From Streptosporangiaceae bacterium (GTDB lineage: Bacteria; Actinomycetota; Actinomycetes; Streptosporangiales; Streptosporangiaceae): a stretch of DNA of 7,061 nucleotides. Under the pieces are notes generated by a model. That model did not search any database. It saw only the letters and a list, made by a program, of their open reading frames with translations, and had not been told where the DNA came from. Shown here piece by piece: positions 1-6,461 of the stretch. The stretch lies in NCBI GenBank assembly GCA_030045215.1, contig JASIBJ010000395.1, positions 1 through 7,061 on the forward strand. The letters run 5' to 3'. The stretch's first letter is position 1. Each line of letters starts with the position of its first letter. The translations under genes and the position numbers were made by a program.

Positions 1-304
1 AGTGAATGTCGGCAATCACCGGGATCTGGGACTTACGGGCGATCTGCGGCAGGGCATCCGCGTCGTCCTGTGACGGCACCGCCACCCGGACGATCTGACA
101 GCCGGCCGTGGTGAGCTGCGCGATCTGCTGGAGCGTAGCGTTCACGTCGGCGGTCAGCGTCGTGGTCATCGACTGCACCGACACCGGCGCACCGCCGCCC
201 ACGGGGACGGCGTGCTTGCTCTTGCCCACCATGATCTGCCGGGATACCCGCCGGGTCGCGAGTGGCGCCGGAGGCATCTGAGGCAGGCCTAGATCTACTG
301 TCAT
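1..304 (-). CDS. ispG: 4-hydroxy-3-methylbut-2-enyl diphosphate synthase, N-terminal part (runs off left edge)
   Basis: IspG (GcpE) is a cytoplasmic [4Fe-4S] enzyme that reductively converts methylerythritol cyclodiphosphate to HMBPP, the penultimate step of the MEP isoprenoid pathway. Only the first 101 codons are visible. The translation starts [14 protein letters not shown] and contains the family signatures [13 protein letters not shown] (about residues 35-47), [11 protein letters not shown] (about 67-77) and the closing IPVIADIH, which belong to the TIM-barrel domain. The iron-sulfur cysteines lie in the missing C-terminal part. The ATG at 304-302 is chosen because a GGAG box lies 8 bases upstream and the N-terminus has the usual actinobacterial length. 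It lies 24 bases downstream of the rip1-type protease gene and is very probably cotranscribed with it and dxr. The identification is secure. Completeness of the gene cannot be judged. Confidence 0.97.
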   Translation of the reverse strand, partial: MTVDLGLPQMPPAPLATRRVSRQIMVGKSKHAVPVGGGAPVSVQSMTTTLTADVNATLQQIAQLTTAGCQIVRVAVPSQDDADALPQIARKSQIPVIADIH

Positions 305-312
305 CGTGCGAT

Positions 313-316
313 CTCC
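313..316 (-). promoter_or_regulatory. ribosome binding site of ispG
   Basis: On the minus strand the 24-base gap between the protease stop and the ispG ATG reads AGCGGAGATCGCACG then ATG. The GGAG core is 8 bases from the start codon. There is no room for a separate promoter or terminator in this gap, which supports cotranscription with the upstream genes. Confidence 0.6.
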
Positions 317-328
317 GCTTTTACCTGG

Positions 329-1630
329 CTATACCTGAAGGTGGACTGGGTTGAAGATGTCGGCCGCAATCAGCAGCGTCCCGACACCGACGAGGACGGC
401 AAAGACGAGCAGGCTCACTGGTACGAGTTTCTGTATGTCGACGAGGCCGGGATCGGGCCGGCCGAAGAGCCTGGCGAACCAGGCCCGGACGCGCTCATAG
501 ATCACGACCGCCAGGTGACCGCCGTCGAGCGGTAGCAGCGGCAGCAGGTTGAACGCCCCGACGAAGATATTAAGCGAGGCGATCAGGTACAGCACGAGCC
601 AGATCTTGGCCTGCCACGGGATGGCCGCCTCGACCACGTCGCCGGTCACGGCGCCCACGCCGACCACGCTGCTGACCTGGCCCGCCGGCGTCCTGGCCCG
701 GTCCTTGGCGAACAGGTCAGGGATTGCCGCCGGCAGCTTGCCGATCGCCTGAACCGACGAGGTAATCGTGCCGGCGAACTGGGTGCCTGCGAACCCGATC
801 GCGCTGAAGGGATTCTGCCGTTCATACGCGACGGCGGACTCGACCCCGAGGTAGGGCACGGAGTCGCCCGGGATGGACGCGAGTGTGACCTGAAGGTGCA
901 CGTCCCGCCCGTCCCGCTTGACAACCATCGGAAGCTTCACGTGCGCAGGCTGCGATTTCAGCACGGTACGGAGCTGATTCCAGTTGGCTATCGAGTGGCC
1001 GTCGATGGAAATGATCGTGTCGTTGGCCCTGACTCCGGCCATCTCGGCAGGCGTCTTGGCATGCCCGGCGCCCGCGCACGGGCTGTTGCTGTTGAGTGCC
1101 GCGTTGCTGACCGGGACGCAGGAAGCGAGCGCGCTGACGTCGTTGGTGCTCGTCTGCTGCCCGACGGCGACGGCGAGCACGAACAGCAGGAACAAGGCCA
1201 GCACGAAGTGCATGAACGACCCCGCGGCGAGCACGATGATCCGCTGCCAGCCCGGCTGTCTGCGGAACGACCGAGGCTCGTCGGCGACGTCGATCTCTTC
1301 CATCGACGTCATTCCGGTGATCTTCACGAAGCCGCCGAAGGGCAGCGCCTTGACCCCGTACTCGGTCTCGCCGCGCATCATTGACCACAATGTCGTGCCG
1401 AAGCCCAGGAAGAACTGGGTGACCCGCATGTGGAACTTCTTGGCCGTCAGGAAGTGCCCGAGTTCGTGCAGCATGACCGAGATGACCAGGGCCACCACGA
1501 AGATGGCGACGCCGAGCAGGAAGGCCAGGTGGCTACGCGACAGGAGGACCACTGCGGCGAGCAGGGCGATCACGAGGATCGCTATCCGGGCACGCCTGAG
1601 CCCGGCGAGCAGGCCGCGTGACCCGTTCAT
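329..1630 (-). CDS. rip1: Site-2 protease, RseP/Rip1 family intramembrane zinc metalloprotease (peptidase M50)
   Basis: Members of this family cut membrane-spanning anti-sigma factors within the bilayer after a first cut outside, releasing sigma factors in envelope stress responses; Rip1 is the M. tuberculosis example. The 433-residue product has the zinc motif HELGH at 55-59 and the third-ligand motif [12 protein letters not shown] at 361-372, with D369 the probable ligand. It also has the conserved [19 protein letters not shown] stretch (about 86-104), a PDZ domain at about 195-250 and several hydrophobic segments (about 14-30, 36-53, 131-157, 342-360, 403-424). Two cysteines (171 and 185) lie in the predicted extracytoplasmic stretch before the PDZ domain, as in mycobacterial Rip1. 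The ATG at 1630 overlaps the dxr stop as ATGA and has an AAGGGA box 10 bases upstream. This start gives about 40 residues before the usual family N-terminus, including one extra hydrophobic segment after a basic cluster (RRAR, 12-15). The substrates are not shown by this sequence. Confidence 0.93.
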   Translation of the reverse strand: MNGSRGLLAGLRRARIAILVIALLAAVVLLSRSHLAFLLGVAIFVVALVISVMLHELGHFLTAKKFHMRVTQFFLGFGTTLWSMMRGETEYGVKALPFGGFVKITGMTSMEEIDVADEPRSFRRQPGWQRIIVLAAGSFMHFVLALFLLFVLAVAVGQQTSTNDVSALASCVPVSNAALNSNSPCAGAGHAKTPAEMAGVRANDTIISIDGHSIANWNQLRTVLKSQPAHVKLPMVVKRDGRDVHLQVTLASIPGDSVPYLGVESAVAYERQNPFSAIGFAGTQFAGTITSSVQAIGKLPAAIPDLFAKDRARTPAGQVSSVVGVGAVTGDVVEAAIPWQAKIWLVLYLIASLNIFVGAFNLLPLLPLDGGHLAVVIYERVRAWFARLFGRPDPGLVDIQKLVPVSLLVFAVLVGVGTLLIAADIFNPVHLQV

Positions 1631-2862
1631 GCAGCGCTTGTCCCTTCCCCGGCCCCGCTCAGCTCCCTAGCCCGGCTGCGCGCCCAGGCGTCGGCGGCCA
1701 GCACGTCGGCTAGGTCAACGGCCGCTCCGGCAGGATCGTGACGTTCCGAGACTACCTGGGCCACGGTGTCGACGATTCCGGCGAACGGGATTCTGCCCGC
1801 CATGAACGCGGCCACGCATTCCTCGTTCGCAGCGTTGTAGACCGCCGGCATGGTCCCGCCTGCCGATCCGACCTTTCTCGCCAGGGGAACGGCAGGGAAC
1901 GCCTCCTCGTCCAGCGGCTCGAAGGTCCAGGTGTGCGCGGCGGTCCAGTCCACTGCCGGAGCCGCGTCAGGGACCCGGTCGGGCCAGCCGAGGGCGAGCG
2001 CTATCGGGAGTCGCATGTCGGGCGGGCTGGCCTGGGCCATCGTGGACCCGTCGGCAAACTCCACCATGGAGTGAATGACCGACTGGCGGTGCACGACGAC
2101 CTCGATCTGGTCAAATCCGACGCCGAACAGCAGGTGCGCCTCGATCACCTCCAGGCCCTTATTGATGAGGGTCGCGCTGTTGATCGTGATCACCGGGCCC
2201 ATATTCCAGGTCGGATGCGCGAGCGCCTGCTCGGGCGTCGCGGTCGCAACCTCGGATCGGCTGCGATGCAAGAACGGCCCGCCGCTGGCCGTTATCACCA
2301 GTCTCCTGACCTCAGCTGACCGTCCGCCGCGCAGGCACTGTGCGATCGCTGAGTGTTCGGAGTCCACCGGAACGATCTGGCCTGGCGCGGCCCGGCGGGC
2401 CACCAGCGGCCCGCCCATGATCAGGGACTCCTTGTTGGCCAGGGCCAGCACCCGGCCGGCATCCAGCGCGGCGAGCGTGGCGGTCAGGCCGACCGCCCCG
2501 GTCACCGCATTGAGAACTACGTCACATGGCCGGCCGGCCAGCTCGGCGATCCCCTCCTGGCCCACCAGCAGGTCGGGCAGCTTGCGCCGGCCGTGTGCCG
2601 CCCCGGCCTGGGCGGCCAGCGCCTCGCCGACGGCGCCGACCGCGTCCGGATTGGCCACCGCCACCATTTCCACCCCGAACTCCAGAGCCTGGCTGGCCAG
2701 CAAGCCCGGGTTCGCGCCGCCGGCCGCGATCCCGGTCAGCCGGAACCGGTCGGGGTTGCGCCGGATGACATCGGCGGCCTGCGTGCCGATCGACCCGGTT
2801 GAGCCGAGCACGATGACGTCTCGGGCAGGCCCGGTGTGTTCGGCCGGCGGCGGCGAGTTCAT
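1627..2862 (-). CDS. dxr: 1-deoxy-D-xylulose-5-phosphate reductoisomerase
   Basis: Dxr (IspC) rearranges and reduces DXP to 2-C-methyl-D-erythritol 4-phosphate with NADPH and a divalent metal; it is the committed step of the MEP pathway, in the cytoplasm, and the target of fosmidomycin. The 411-residue product has the NADPH-binding GSTGSIG at 20-26, [11 protein letters not shown] at 141-151, and the metal ligands D167 and E169 in PVDSEH and E238 in the NKGLEV motif. It also has TASGGPF at 191-197, the flexible-loop HPTWNMG at 216-222, and a complete C-terminal domain. The length matches the M. tuberculosis enzyme (about 413 residues). The ATG at 2862 is preferred over an in-frame GTG at 2898 because GGGGAG lies 9 bases before it and the extra 12 residues do not look like the family. 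It is the first gene of the leftward dxr-protease-ispG operon and diverges from the DAHP synthase gene. Confidence 0.95.
   Translation of the reverse strand: MNSPPPAEHTGPARDVIVLGSTGSIGTQAADVIRRNPDRFRLTGIAAGGANPGLLASQALEFGVEMVAVANPDAVGAVGEALAAQAGAAHGRRKLPDLLVGQEGIAELAGRPCDVVLNAVTGAVGLTATLAALDAGRVLALANKESLIMGGPLVARRAAPGQIVPVDSEHSAIAQCLRGGRSAEVRRLVITASGGPFLHRSRSEVATATPEQALAHPTWNMGPVITINSATLINKGLEVIEAHLLFGVGFDQIEVVVHRQSVIHSMVEFADGSTMAQASPPDMRLPIALALGWPDRVPDAAPAVDWTAAHTWTFEPLDEEAFPAVPLARKVGSAGGTMPAVYNAANEECVAAFMAGRIPFAGIVDTVAQVVSERHDPAGAAVDLADVLAADAWARSRARELSGAGEGTSAA
1641..1646 (-). promoter_or_regulatory. ribosome binding site of the rip1-type protease, inside dxr
   Basis: The minus strand reads AAGGGA, ten bases, then the ATG at 1630-1628. 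The site lies within the last codons of dxr. Together with the ATGA stop/start overlap it indicates translational coupling and fixes the long start of the protease. Confidence 0.5.
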
Positions 2863-2871
2863 TTCGCCATT

Positions 2872-2877
2872 CTCCCC
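2872..2877 (-). promoter_or_regulatory. ribosome binding site of dxr (decides the start)
   Basis: The minus strand reads CCGGGGGAGAATGGCGAA followed by ATG at 2862. The GGGGAG core is 9 bases from this ATG. The intervening ATG at 2870 is out of frame and ends after three codons, so it is a poor start. No convincing -10 box for leftward transcription was found in 2880-2960. Confidence 0.55.
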
Positions 2878-2885
2878 CGGCGCAC

Positions 2886-2912
2886 GTGACTGGCGCACGC
2901 GGTGAGTACCGT
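2886..2912 (+). promoter_or_regulatory. putative promoter of the DAHP synthase gene
   Basis: GTGACT at 2886-2891 (4 of 6 matches to TTGACA) and TACCGT at 2907-2912 (fits TANNNT) are 15 bases apart, a slightly short spacer. Transcription would begin near 2919-2920, downstream of the in-frame GTG at 2886. That would rule out the longest possible DAHP synthase start and place the transcript's 5' end at the GTG of the possible leader ORF. This is pattern-based only; GC-rich promoters are poorly predictable. Confidence 0.35.
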
Positions 2913-2928
2913 GAGAGCCGTGAATCCC
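2902..2928 (+). repeat. three imperfect 9-bp tandem repeats in the dxr/DAHP synthase divergent region
   Basis: GTGAGTACC (2902-2910), GTGAGAGCC (2911-2919) and GTGAATCCC (2920-2928) follow each other without gaps. All share GTGA at the start and CC at the end. They overlap the putative -10 box and the predicted transcription start. They may be a regulator binding array or simply chance in a short stretch. Confidence 0.35.
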
Positions 2929-2973
2929 CTGGATGGCCTGACGGGCGCGTCATCTCCCGGCGGGCCGACATGA
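2920..2973 (+). CDS. possible 17-codon leader ORF overlapping the DAHP synthase start
   Basis: Reading from the GTG at 2920 gives [17 protein letters not shown] and a TGA at 2971-2973. That stop shares ATGA with the DAHP synthase start at 2970. The GTG sits at the predicted transcription start, so it could be translated without a leader. The DAHP synthase ATG lacks a clear purine-rich ribosome binding site, so coupling to this small ORF would explain its translation. The peptide has no Phe, Tyr or Trp, which argues against a classic aromatic amino acid attenuator. A 17-codon ORF can occur by chance. Confidence 0.3.
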   Translation: MNPLDGLTGASSPGGPT

Positions 2974-4373
2974 CCGAGCTCGCCGTGCCCGCGGCGGCCG
3001 GCACCGAGCACGGCCAGCCCGCCGAGTCGCCTGAGCCGGCGGCCCGGCAGCCCGAGCCGGCCGGGCGGAAGTCTGATCCGCCTGGGCAGCAGCCGGACTG
3101 GCCGGACTCCGACCGGCTTGATCAGGTCCTGGCCCAGCTGGCGGCGCTGCCGCCGCTGGTGTTCGCGGGCGAATGCGACCAGCTGAGGACTCGGTTGGCC
3201 GCTGTGACCAGGGGCGAAGCCTTCGTGCTGCAGGGCGGGGACTGCGCCGAGACGTTCGCCGGGGCCACGGCCGACGCCGTGCGGGGCAAGCTTCAGACGA
3301 TCTTGCAGATGGCCGTCGTGCTCACCTACGGGGCCAGCGTGCCGATCGTGAAGATCGGCCGCCTGGCCGGCCAGTTCGCCAAGCCCCGCTCCCGGCCGAC
3401 CGAGATCCGCGACGGGGTCGAATTGCCTGCCTACCGGGGTGACGCGGTCAACGGATTCGAGTTCACCGCGGCGGCCAGGACGCCCGACCCCGAGCGGCTG
3501 GTGCGCGCTTATCACTGCGCCGCGGTGACCCTGAACCTGTGCCGGGCGTTCACGACCGGCGGGTACGCGGACCTGCATCAGGTACATGCGTGGAACCAGG
3601 ACTTCGTCCGGCAGAGTCCCTCCGGTCAGCGCTACGAGGGCCTGGCCACGGAGATCGAGCGCGCGCTGTCATTCATGCGGGCCTGTGGTGCCGACCCGGA
3701 CGAACTGCGCACGGTCGAGTTCTACTCCAGCCACGAGGCCCTTCTGCTGCCCTACGAGCGCGCGCTCACGCGCATCGACCCGGCCAGCGGCGGTACCTAC
3801 GACCTGTCTGCGCATTTCCTCTGGATCGGCGAGCGGACTAGGCAGCTGGACGGCGCGCACGTGGACTTCGCCAGCACCATCCGCAACCCGGTCGGCGTCA
3901 AGGTTGGTCCCACCGCCACGCCCGACGGCCTGCGGGAGCTGATCCGCAGGCTCAGTCCCGACGGCGAGCCGGGCCGGCTCACGCTGATCACCAGGCTCGG
4001 CGCCGCGCATATCCGCACCCTGCTGCCGCCGCTGATCAACGCGGTGACGGCCGAGGGCATCCCGGTGGCGTGGGTCTGCGATCCGATGCACGGCAACACG
4101 TTCGAGGCACCGAGTGGCCACAAGACCCGGCGCGTTGAGGACATCCTGGACGAGGTGCAAGGCTTCTTCGAGGTACACCGGAGCCTCGGCACCCACCCTG
4201 GCGGCATCCACATCGAGTTCACCGGGGACAACGTCACCGAGTGCGTCGGCGGCAGCCACTCGATCATCGCCGAGGACCTGCACCAGCGCTATGAGACGGC
4301 ATGCGACCCGCGGCTCAACCGCAGCCAGTCGCTGGACCTCGCCTTCACCGTCGCCGAGAGCTACCGCCGCTAG
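2970..4373 (+). CDS. aroG: 3-deoxy-7-phosphoheptulonate synthase, class II (DAHP synthase)
   Basis: The enzyme condenses phosphoenolpyruvate and erythrose 4-phosphate to DAHP, the first step of the shikimate pathway to aromatic amino acids, folate and other chorismate products, in the cytoplasm. The 467-residue product from the ATG at 2970 carries class II signatures: LQGGDCAETF (87-96), MAVVLTYGASVPIVKIGRLAGQFAKPRS, SHEALLLPYE (254-263), WIGERTRQLDGAH, CDPMHGNT (370-377), THPGGIHIEFTGDNVTEC and YETACDPRLN (441-450). The metal ligands C92, H374, E416 and D446 are each five positions higher than C87, H369, E411 and D441 of M. tuberculosis AroG, so the core has the same spacing. Residues 7-48 are rich in Pro, Ala and Gln and look poorly conserved. 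A GTG at 2886 would add 28 residues, but a likely promoter -10 box lies inside that stretch. No clear ribosome binding site precedes the chosen ATG. It diverges from dxr. Confidence 0.95.
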   Translation: MTELAVPAAAGTEHGQPAESPEPAARQPEPAGRKSDPPGQQPDWPDSDRLDQVLAQLAALPPLVFAGECDQLRTRLAAVTRGEAFVLQGGDCAETFAGATADAVRGKLQTILQMAVVLTYGASVPIVKIGRLAGQFAKPRSRPTEIRDGVELPAYRGDAVNGFEFTAAARTPDPERLVRAYHCAAVTLNLCRAFTTGGYADLHQVHAWNQDFVRQSPSGQRYEGLATEIERALSFMRACGADPDELRTVEFYSSHEALLLPYERALTRIDPASGGTYDLSAHFLWIGERTRQLDGAHVDFASTIRNPVGVKVGPTATPDGLRELIRRLSPDGEPGRLTLITRLGAAHIRTLLPPLINAVTAEGIPVAWVCDPMHGNTFEAPSGHKTRRVEDILDEVQGFFEVHRSLGTHPGGIHIEFTGDNVTECVGGSHSIIAEDLHQRYETACDPRLNRSQSLDLAFTVAESYRR

Positions 4374-4425
4374 CGACGCGAACCCGCCGGCACTGGACTG
4401 CGCAGGGCAGCCTCCCGCTTGAATT

Positions 4426-4434
4426 TGCTATCGT
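4426..4434 (+). promoter_or_regulatory. extended -10 promoter giving a leaderless phosphodiesterase mRNA
   Basis: TGC-TATCGT (extended -10 at 4426-4434) is followed by six bases and then the GTG at 4441. That places the expected transcription start on the start codon itself. No ribosome binding site is present before the GTG and no good -35 box is seen, which agrees with a leaderless transcript from an extended -10 promoter, common in actinobacteria. Confidence 0.45.
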
Positions 4435-4440
4435 CCCGGC

Positions 4441-5418
4441 GTGCCCGAGATTCACGGACATCGAGGCGCACGCGCGCTCGCGCCAGAGAACACGCTCCCC
4501 GGCCTTGCCTGCGCGCTGGCCATCGGCGTTGACGCACTCGAGTTCGATGTCACGCTGGCGGCCGACGGCAGCCTGATCTTGGCTCATGACCTGGTCGTCG
4601 ACCCGGTCACCATCCTCGACACCGGACCGGCCAGCCCCGGCGACCCGCAGTTTCCCTACGTGGGAAAGCGATGGTCGGACCTCACGCTCGCGCAGATCGC
4701 CACACTCGACGCCGGCGACCGCCGGCCCGCTTCCCCCTTTGAGGACACGTTCGAGGCGGTTCCCGGCACCGGTGTTCCGACGCTCGACCAGGTCTGCCGC
4801 CTGATGAGGGAGTCCGGCGCCGACCGGGTCACGCTCTCGGTCGAGCTGAAAACCAATCCGTCGTGGTCTGGCGCGGACGTCCGGCGGCTGACCGAAGGCG
4901 CGCTCGCGGTGCTGGCCGCGCACGGCCTGGCCGGCCAGGCCAGGATTCTCGGCTTCGACTGGCGGGTGCTGCGGGCGGCGCAGACCGCCGACCCGGACGT
5001 GCCCACGGTCGCACTGGTCGAGCCGACGACCTGGGTTCCGGGCTCGGCCTGGCTGGCTGGCCTCGATCCGGCGGCCTACCCGGTCGGCATGGACGTCGAT
5101 GGCCAGGGCGGTGCCGGGTTCGTGGCCGGCGCACGTGACAGTGGCGCCGCTTGGCTCTCCCCCTGGGAATCCATGATCGGCGCCCGCACGGTTGCAGCGG
5201 CGCACGAGACGGGTCTCGGGGTTATCGCCTGGACGGTGAATGGCCTGGACCGCATGACCGAGCTCATGCGGATCGGCGTCGATGCCATCGTGACTGACCG
5301 CCCGGACCTGCTCAGGCAGGTGGCCGAGGGTCTGGGCGAGCGGGTGCCGGCCGCATGCGCGCTTCCCTGGCCCGGAGGCGTCCCCGGCTGGGCGCCGCAG
5401 GCCCTGGCTCGCCAGTGA
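4441..5418 (+). CDS. glycerophosphodiester phosphodiesterase (GDPD family)
   Basis: GDPD enzymes hydrolyse glycerophosphodiesters (deacylated phospholipids) to sn-glycerol 3-phosphate and an alcohol, in a metal-dependent TIM barrel. The 325-residue product begins with HGHRGARALAPENT (5-18), giving the catalytic H7 and R8 and the E16-N17 pair. It continues with metal ligands E34 and D36 in LEFDV, general acid H49 in LAHD, E135 and K137 in SVELK, and the C-terminal signature VIAWTVNG (261-268) followed by GVDAIVTDRPDLL. All key residues are present. There is no signal peptide, so it is probably cytoplasmic, like UgpQ, rather than a periplasmic GlpQ. The GTG at 4441 is the only start that keeps the conserved N-terminus. 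It lies 67 bases after the DAHP synthase gene with no obvious terminator between, so read-through plus its own promoter is possible. Exact substrate is unknown. Confidence 0.92.
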   Translation: MPEIHGHRGARALAPENTLPGLACALAIGVDALEFDVTLAADGSLILAHDLVVDPVTILDTGPASPGDPQFPYVGKRWSDLTLAQIATLDAGDRRPASPFEDTFEAVPGTGVPTLDQVCRLMRESGADRVTLSVELKTNPSWSGADVRRLTEGALAVLAAHGLAGQARILGFDWRVLRAAQTADPDVPTVALVEPTTWVPGSAWLAGLDPAAYPVGMDVDGQGGAGFVAGARDSGAAWLSPWESMIGARTVAAAHETGLGVIAWTVNGLDRMTELMRIGVDAIVTDRPDLLRQVAEGLGERVPAACALPWPGGVPGWAPQALARQ

Positions 5419-5464
5419 AGACGGCGATCCCCGCCTGCTGAGGCGGTGACCACTGGCGAGCCGG
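5404..5464. terminator. inverted repeat between convergent genes, possible bidirectional terminator
   Basis: GGCTCGCCAGTG at 5406-5417 is matched perfectly by CACTGGCGAGCC at 5451-5462, extendable by a wobble and a G-C pair. The 33-base loop contains a smaller hairpin, CCGCC (5431-5435) with GGCGG (5442-5446). The left arm holds the last codons of the phosphodiesterase gene and part of its stop. The structure sits between two convergent genes. No U-tract follows on either strand, so a terminator role is inferred from position and from the frequent lack of U-tracts in actinobacterial terminators. Confidence 0.45.
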
Positions 5465-5483
5465 CGTCGGCCGAGCGCTACCG

Positions 5484-6242
5484 CTAAGCGCCGCGCTGGT
5501 CGCGGTCCTGCCAGGTGCACACGCAGACCTCGTTGCCCTCAACGTCGGCGAGGACCCAGAAGGAACGGGCCTCGGCGTCGCTGACCAGCACACCCCCGGC
5601 GTCCAGTGCCGCCCTGATCCTCGGCTCCGCCTCATCGTGCGCCACCGTGATATCGAAGTGGATCCGGTTGCGCTGCGGGCGGGGCTGGTCCATCTGCTGA
5701 AACCAGACGGCCGGCAGCTGCCCGGCGGGATCGACGATCGCGTCCTGAGGCCCGTCGTGGACCGGCTCGTCGGCGTAGCCGAGGACGGCCTTCCAGAAGG
5801 GCCGGATCGCGACGATGTCCATCGCGTCGATCGCCAGTTCCAGCATCTGGACCGGCCGCTGATAGTCGGCGGTCACCGGCGGGGCCACCGTCGCGCCGAT
5901 CCCGGTGAGCGCGGCGGTAATAGCCCCGGCGAGTTCGGTGTCGAGCCGGGTCGCCCACGTAACCTGCCGGTCGCTCAGCGAAAGCTCCACCCGGTCGGGC
6001 CGCAGGTCGACGTGCAAGTGCCCATCGGCGTGCTCGCCGCAGGCCGCACTCGCGAACGCCGCGATCGAAGCCGCCTGGCCAAGCGAGCCGACCGGCACGG
6101 ACGCGGCCAGGGTCCCGCGCAGATACCGCCAGCCAATGGACTCGACGGCCTGCGACGCCGCCGCTCGCGTCAGGCGCTCATCGGCCGCCTGCCCGAGGTC
6201 CTCCACCGCTGCCTCGCCCGCGGTTGCGTGCTGCTCGCTCAT
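5484..6242 (-). CDS. fusion of pterin-4a-carbinolamine dehydratase-like and glyoxalase/VOC domains
   Basis: The 252-residue product has two recognisable parts. Residues about 22-118 resemble pterin-4a-carbinolamine dehydratase (PCD/DCoH). They have the early GWRYLRGTL segment, then EHADGHLHVDL (70-80), which aligns without gaps to the family's E-x-x-D-H-H-P active-site stretch, then RVELSL. Only the second histidine of the HH pair is kept (H75), the first is Gly, and the later histidine position is not His, so dehydratase activity is doubtful. Residues about 130-247 form a VOC domain with strand LELAID (134-139), PFWKAVLGY (148-156), NRIHFDITV (192-200) and DVEGNEVCVC (233-242). E135, H195 and E238 are plausible metal ligands. 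The start has a perfect AGGAGG. It is convergent with the phosphodiesterase gene, and no neighbour hints at a substrate. The VOC assignment is firm, the PCD-like one moderate, the function unknown. Confidence 0.85.
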   Translation of the reverse strand: MSEQHATAGEAAVEDLGQAADERLTRAAASQAVESIGWRYLRGTLAASVPVGSLGQAASIAAFASAACGEHADGHLHVDLRPDRVELSLSDRQVTWATRLDTELAGAITAALTGIGATVAPPVTADYQRPVQMLELAIDAMDIVAIRPFWKAVLGYADEPVHDGPQDAIVDPAGQLPAVWFQQMDQPRPQRNRIHFDITVAHDEAEPRIRAALDAGGVLVSDAEARSFWVLADVEGNEVCVCTWQDRDQRGA

Positions 6243-6248
6243 TCTCGG

Positions 6249-6254
6249 CCTCCT
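6249..6254 (-). promoter_or_regulatory. consensus ribosome binding site of the VOC fusion gene
   Basis: The minus strand reads AGGAGG, six bases, then ATG at 6242. This perfect Shine-Dalgarno fixes the start, and so the inclusion of the N-terminal PCD-like region in the protein. I found no convincing -10/-35 pair for this gene in 6255-6373. Confidence 0.75.
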
Positions 6255-6373
6255 GGTCGTGGTAGCCAGGATCGTGCATGGGTACGACAGTCAGCCGGGT
6301 ACCGGCCGGAGTCTCCTGGGGATGAGTTTGCCCGCCACGCCAGCAGCGCGACCTCGCCTGCTCAGAGCGCTGC

Positions 6374-6420
6374 AAAAGCCAGGCCGCGGGGGCGGGCTTT
6401 GCCCGCCCCCGCGGCCTGGC
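6374..6420 (-). terminator. strong intrinsic terminator for the lysozyme-domain gene
   Basis: Arms 6378-6397 and 6401-6420 are perfect 20-base reverse complements around a TTT loop (AAA on the minus strand). Read leftward, the very GC-rich stem is followed at once by TTTT (6377-6374 on the minus strand). The stem starts 42 bases after the stop codon at 6462. On the plus strand there is no T-run after the stem, so the terminator serves the minus-strand gene. Confidence 0.9.
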
Positions 6421-6461
6421 GCGTAACTAGCGGAGAACTCCTGACCCTGCGCTGAGAGTCG

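Noticed and set aside
984..1670. Plus-strand 228-codon open frame opposite the protease gene
   Set aside because: It is a shadow of a gene with HELGH and LDGGH motifs, with no independent start signal or recognisable product.
2863..2898. Longer dxr start at GTG 2898
   Set aside because: The internal ATG at 2862 has a well-spaced GGGGAG and gives the usual family length. The 12 extra residues do not resemble Dxr.
2886..2969. Longer DAHP synthase start at GTG 2886
   Set aside because: It has no ribosome binding site, the extra 28 residues are not family-like, and the putative -10 box lies inside this stretch.
2859..3587. Minus-strand 242-codon open frame overlapping the DAHP synthase gene
   Set aside because: It is antisense to conserved DAHP synthase sequence. 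Its last codons (ATG GCG AAA TGA) fall in the dxr ribosome-binding region, and there is no domain.
4374..4440. Terminator between DAHP synthase and phosphodiesterase genes
   Set aside because: Only short palindromes such as CTGCGCAG are present, with no stable stem or T-tract.
4345..5520. Minus-strand 391-codon open frame opposite the phosphodiesterase gene
   Set aside because: It is antisense to a gene with all GDPD catalytic motifs. The product is Arg/Gly/Pro-rich with no recognisable domain, as expected for a shadow frame in GC-rich DNA.
6255..6373. Promoter for the VOC fusion gene (CTGACT with GATCCT on the minus strand)
   Set aside because: The spacer is short and the -10 match is poor. 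Several equally weak pairs exist in this stretch, so no site is called.
5637..6455. Plus-strand 272-codon open frame opposite the VOC fusion gene
   Set aside because: It is antisense to a gene with a consensus ribosome binding site and clear domains. It runs through the intrinsic terminator and has Arg-rich composition without domains.
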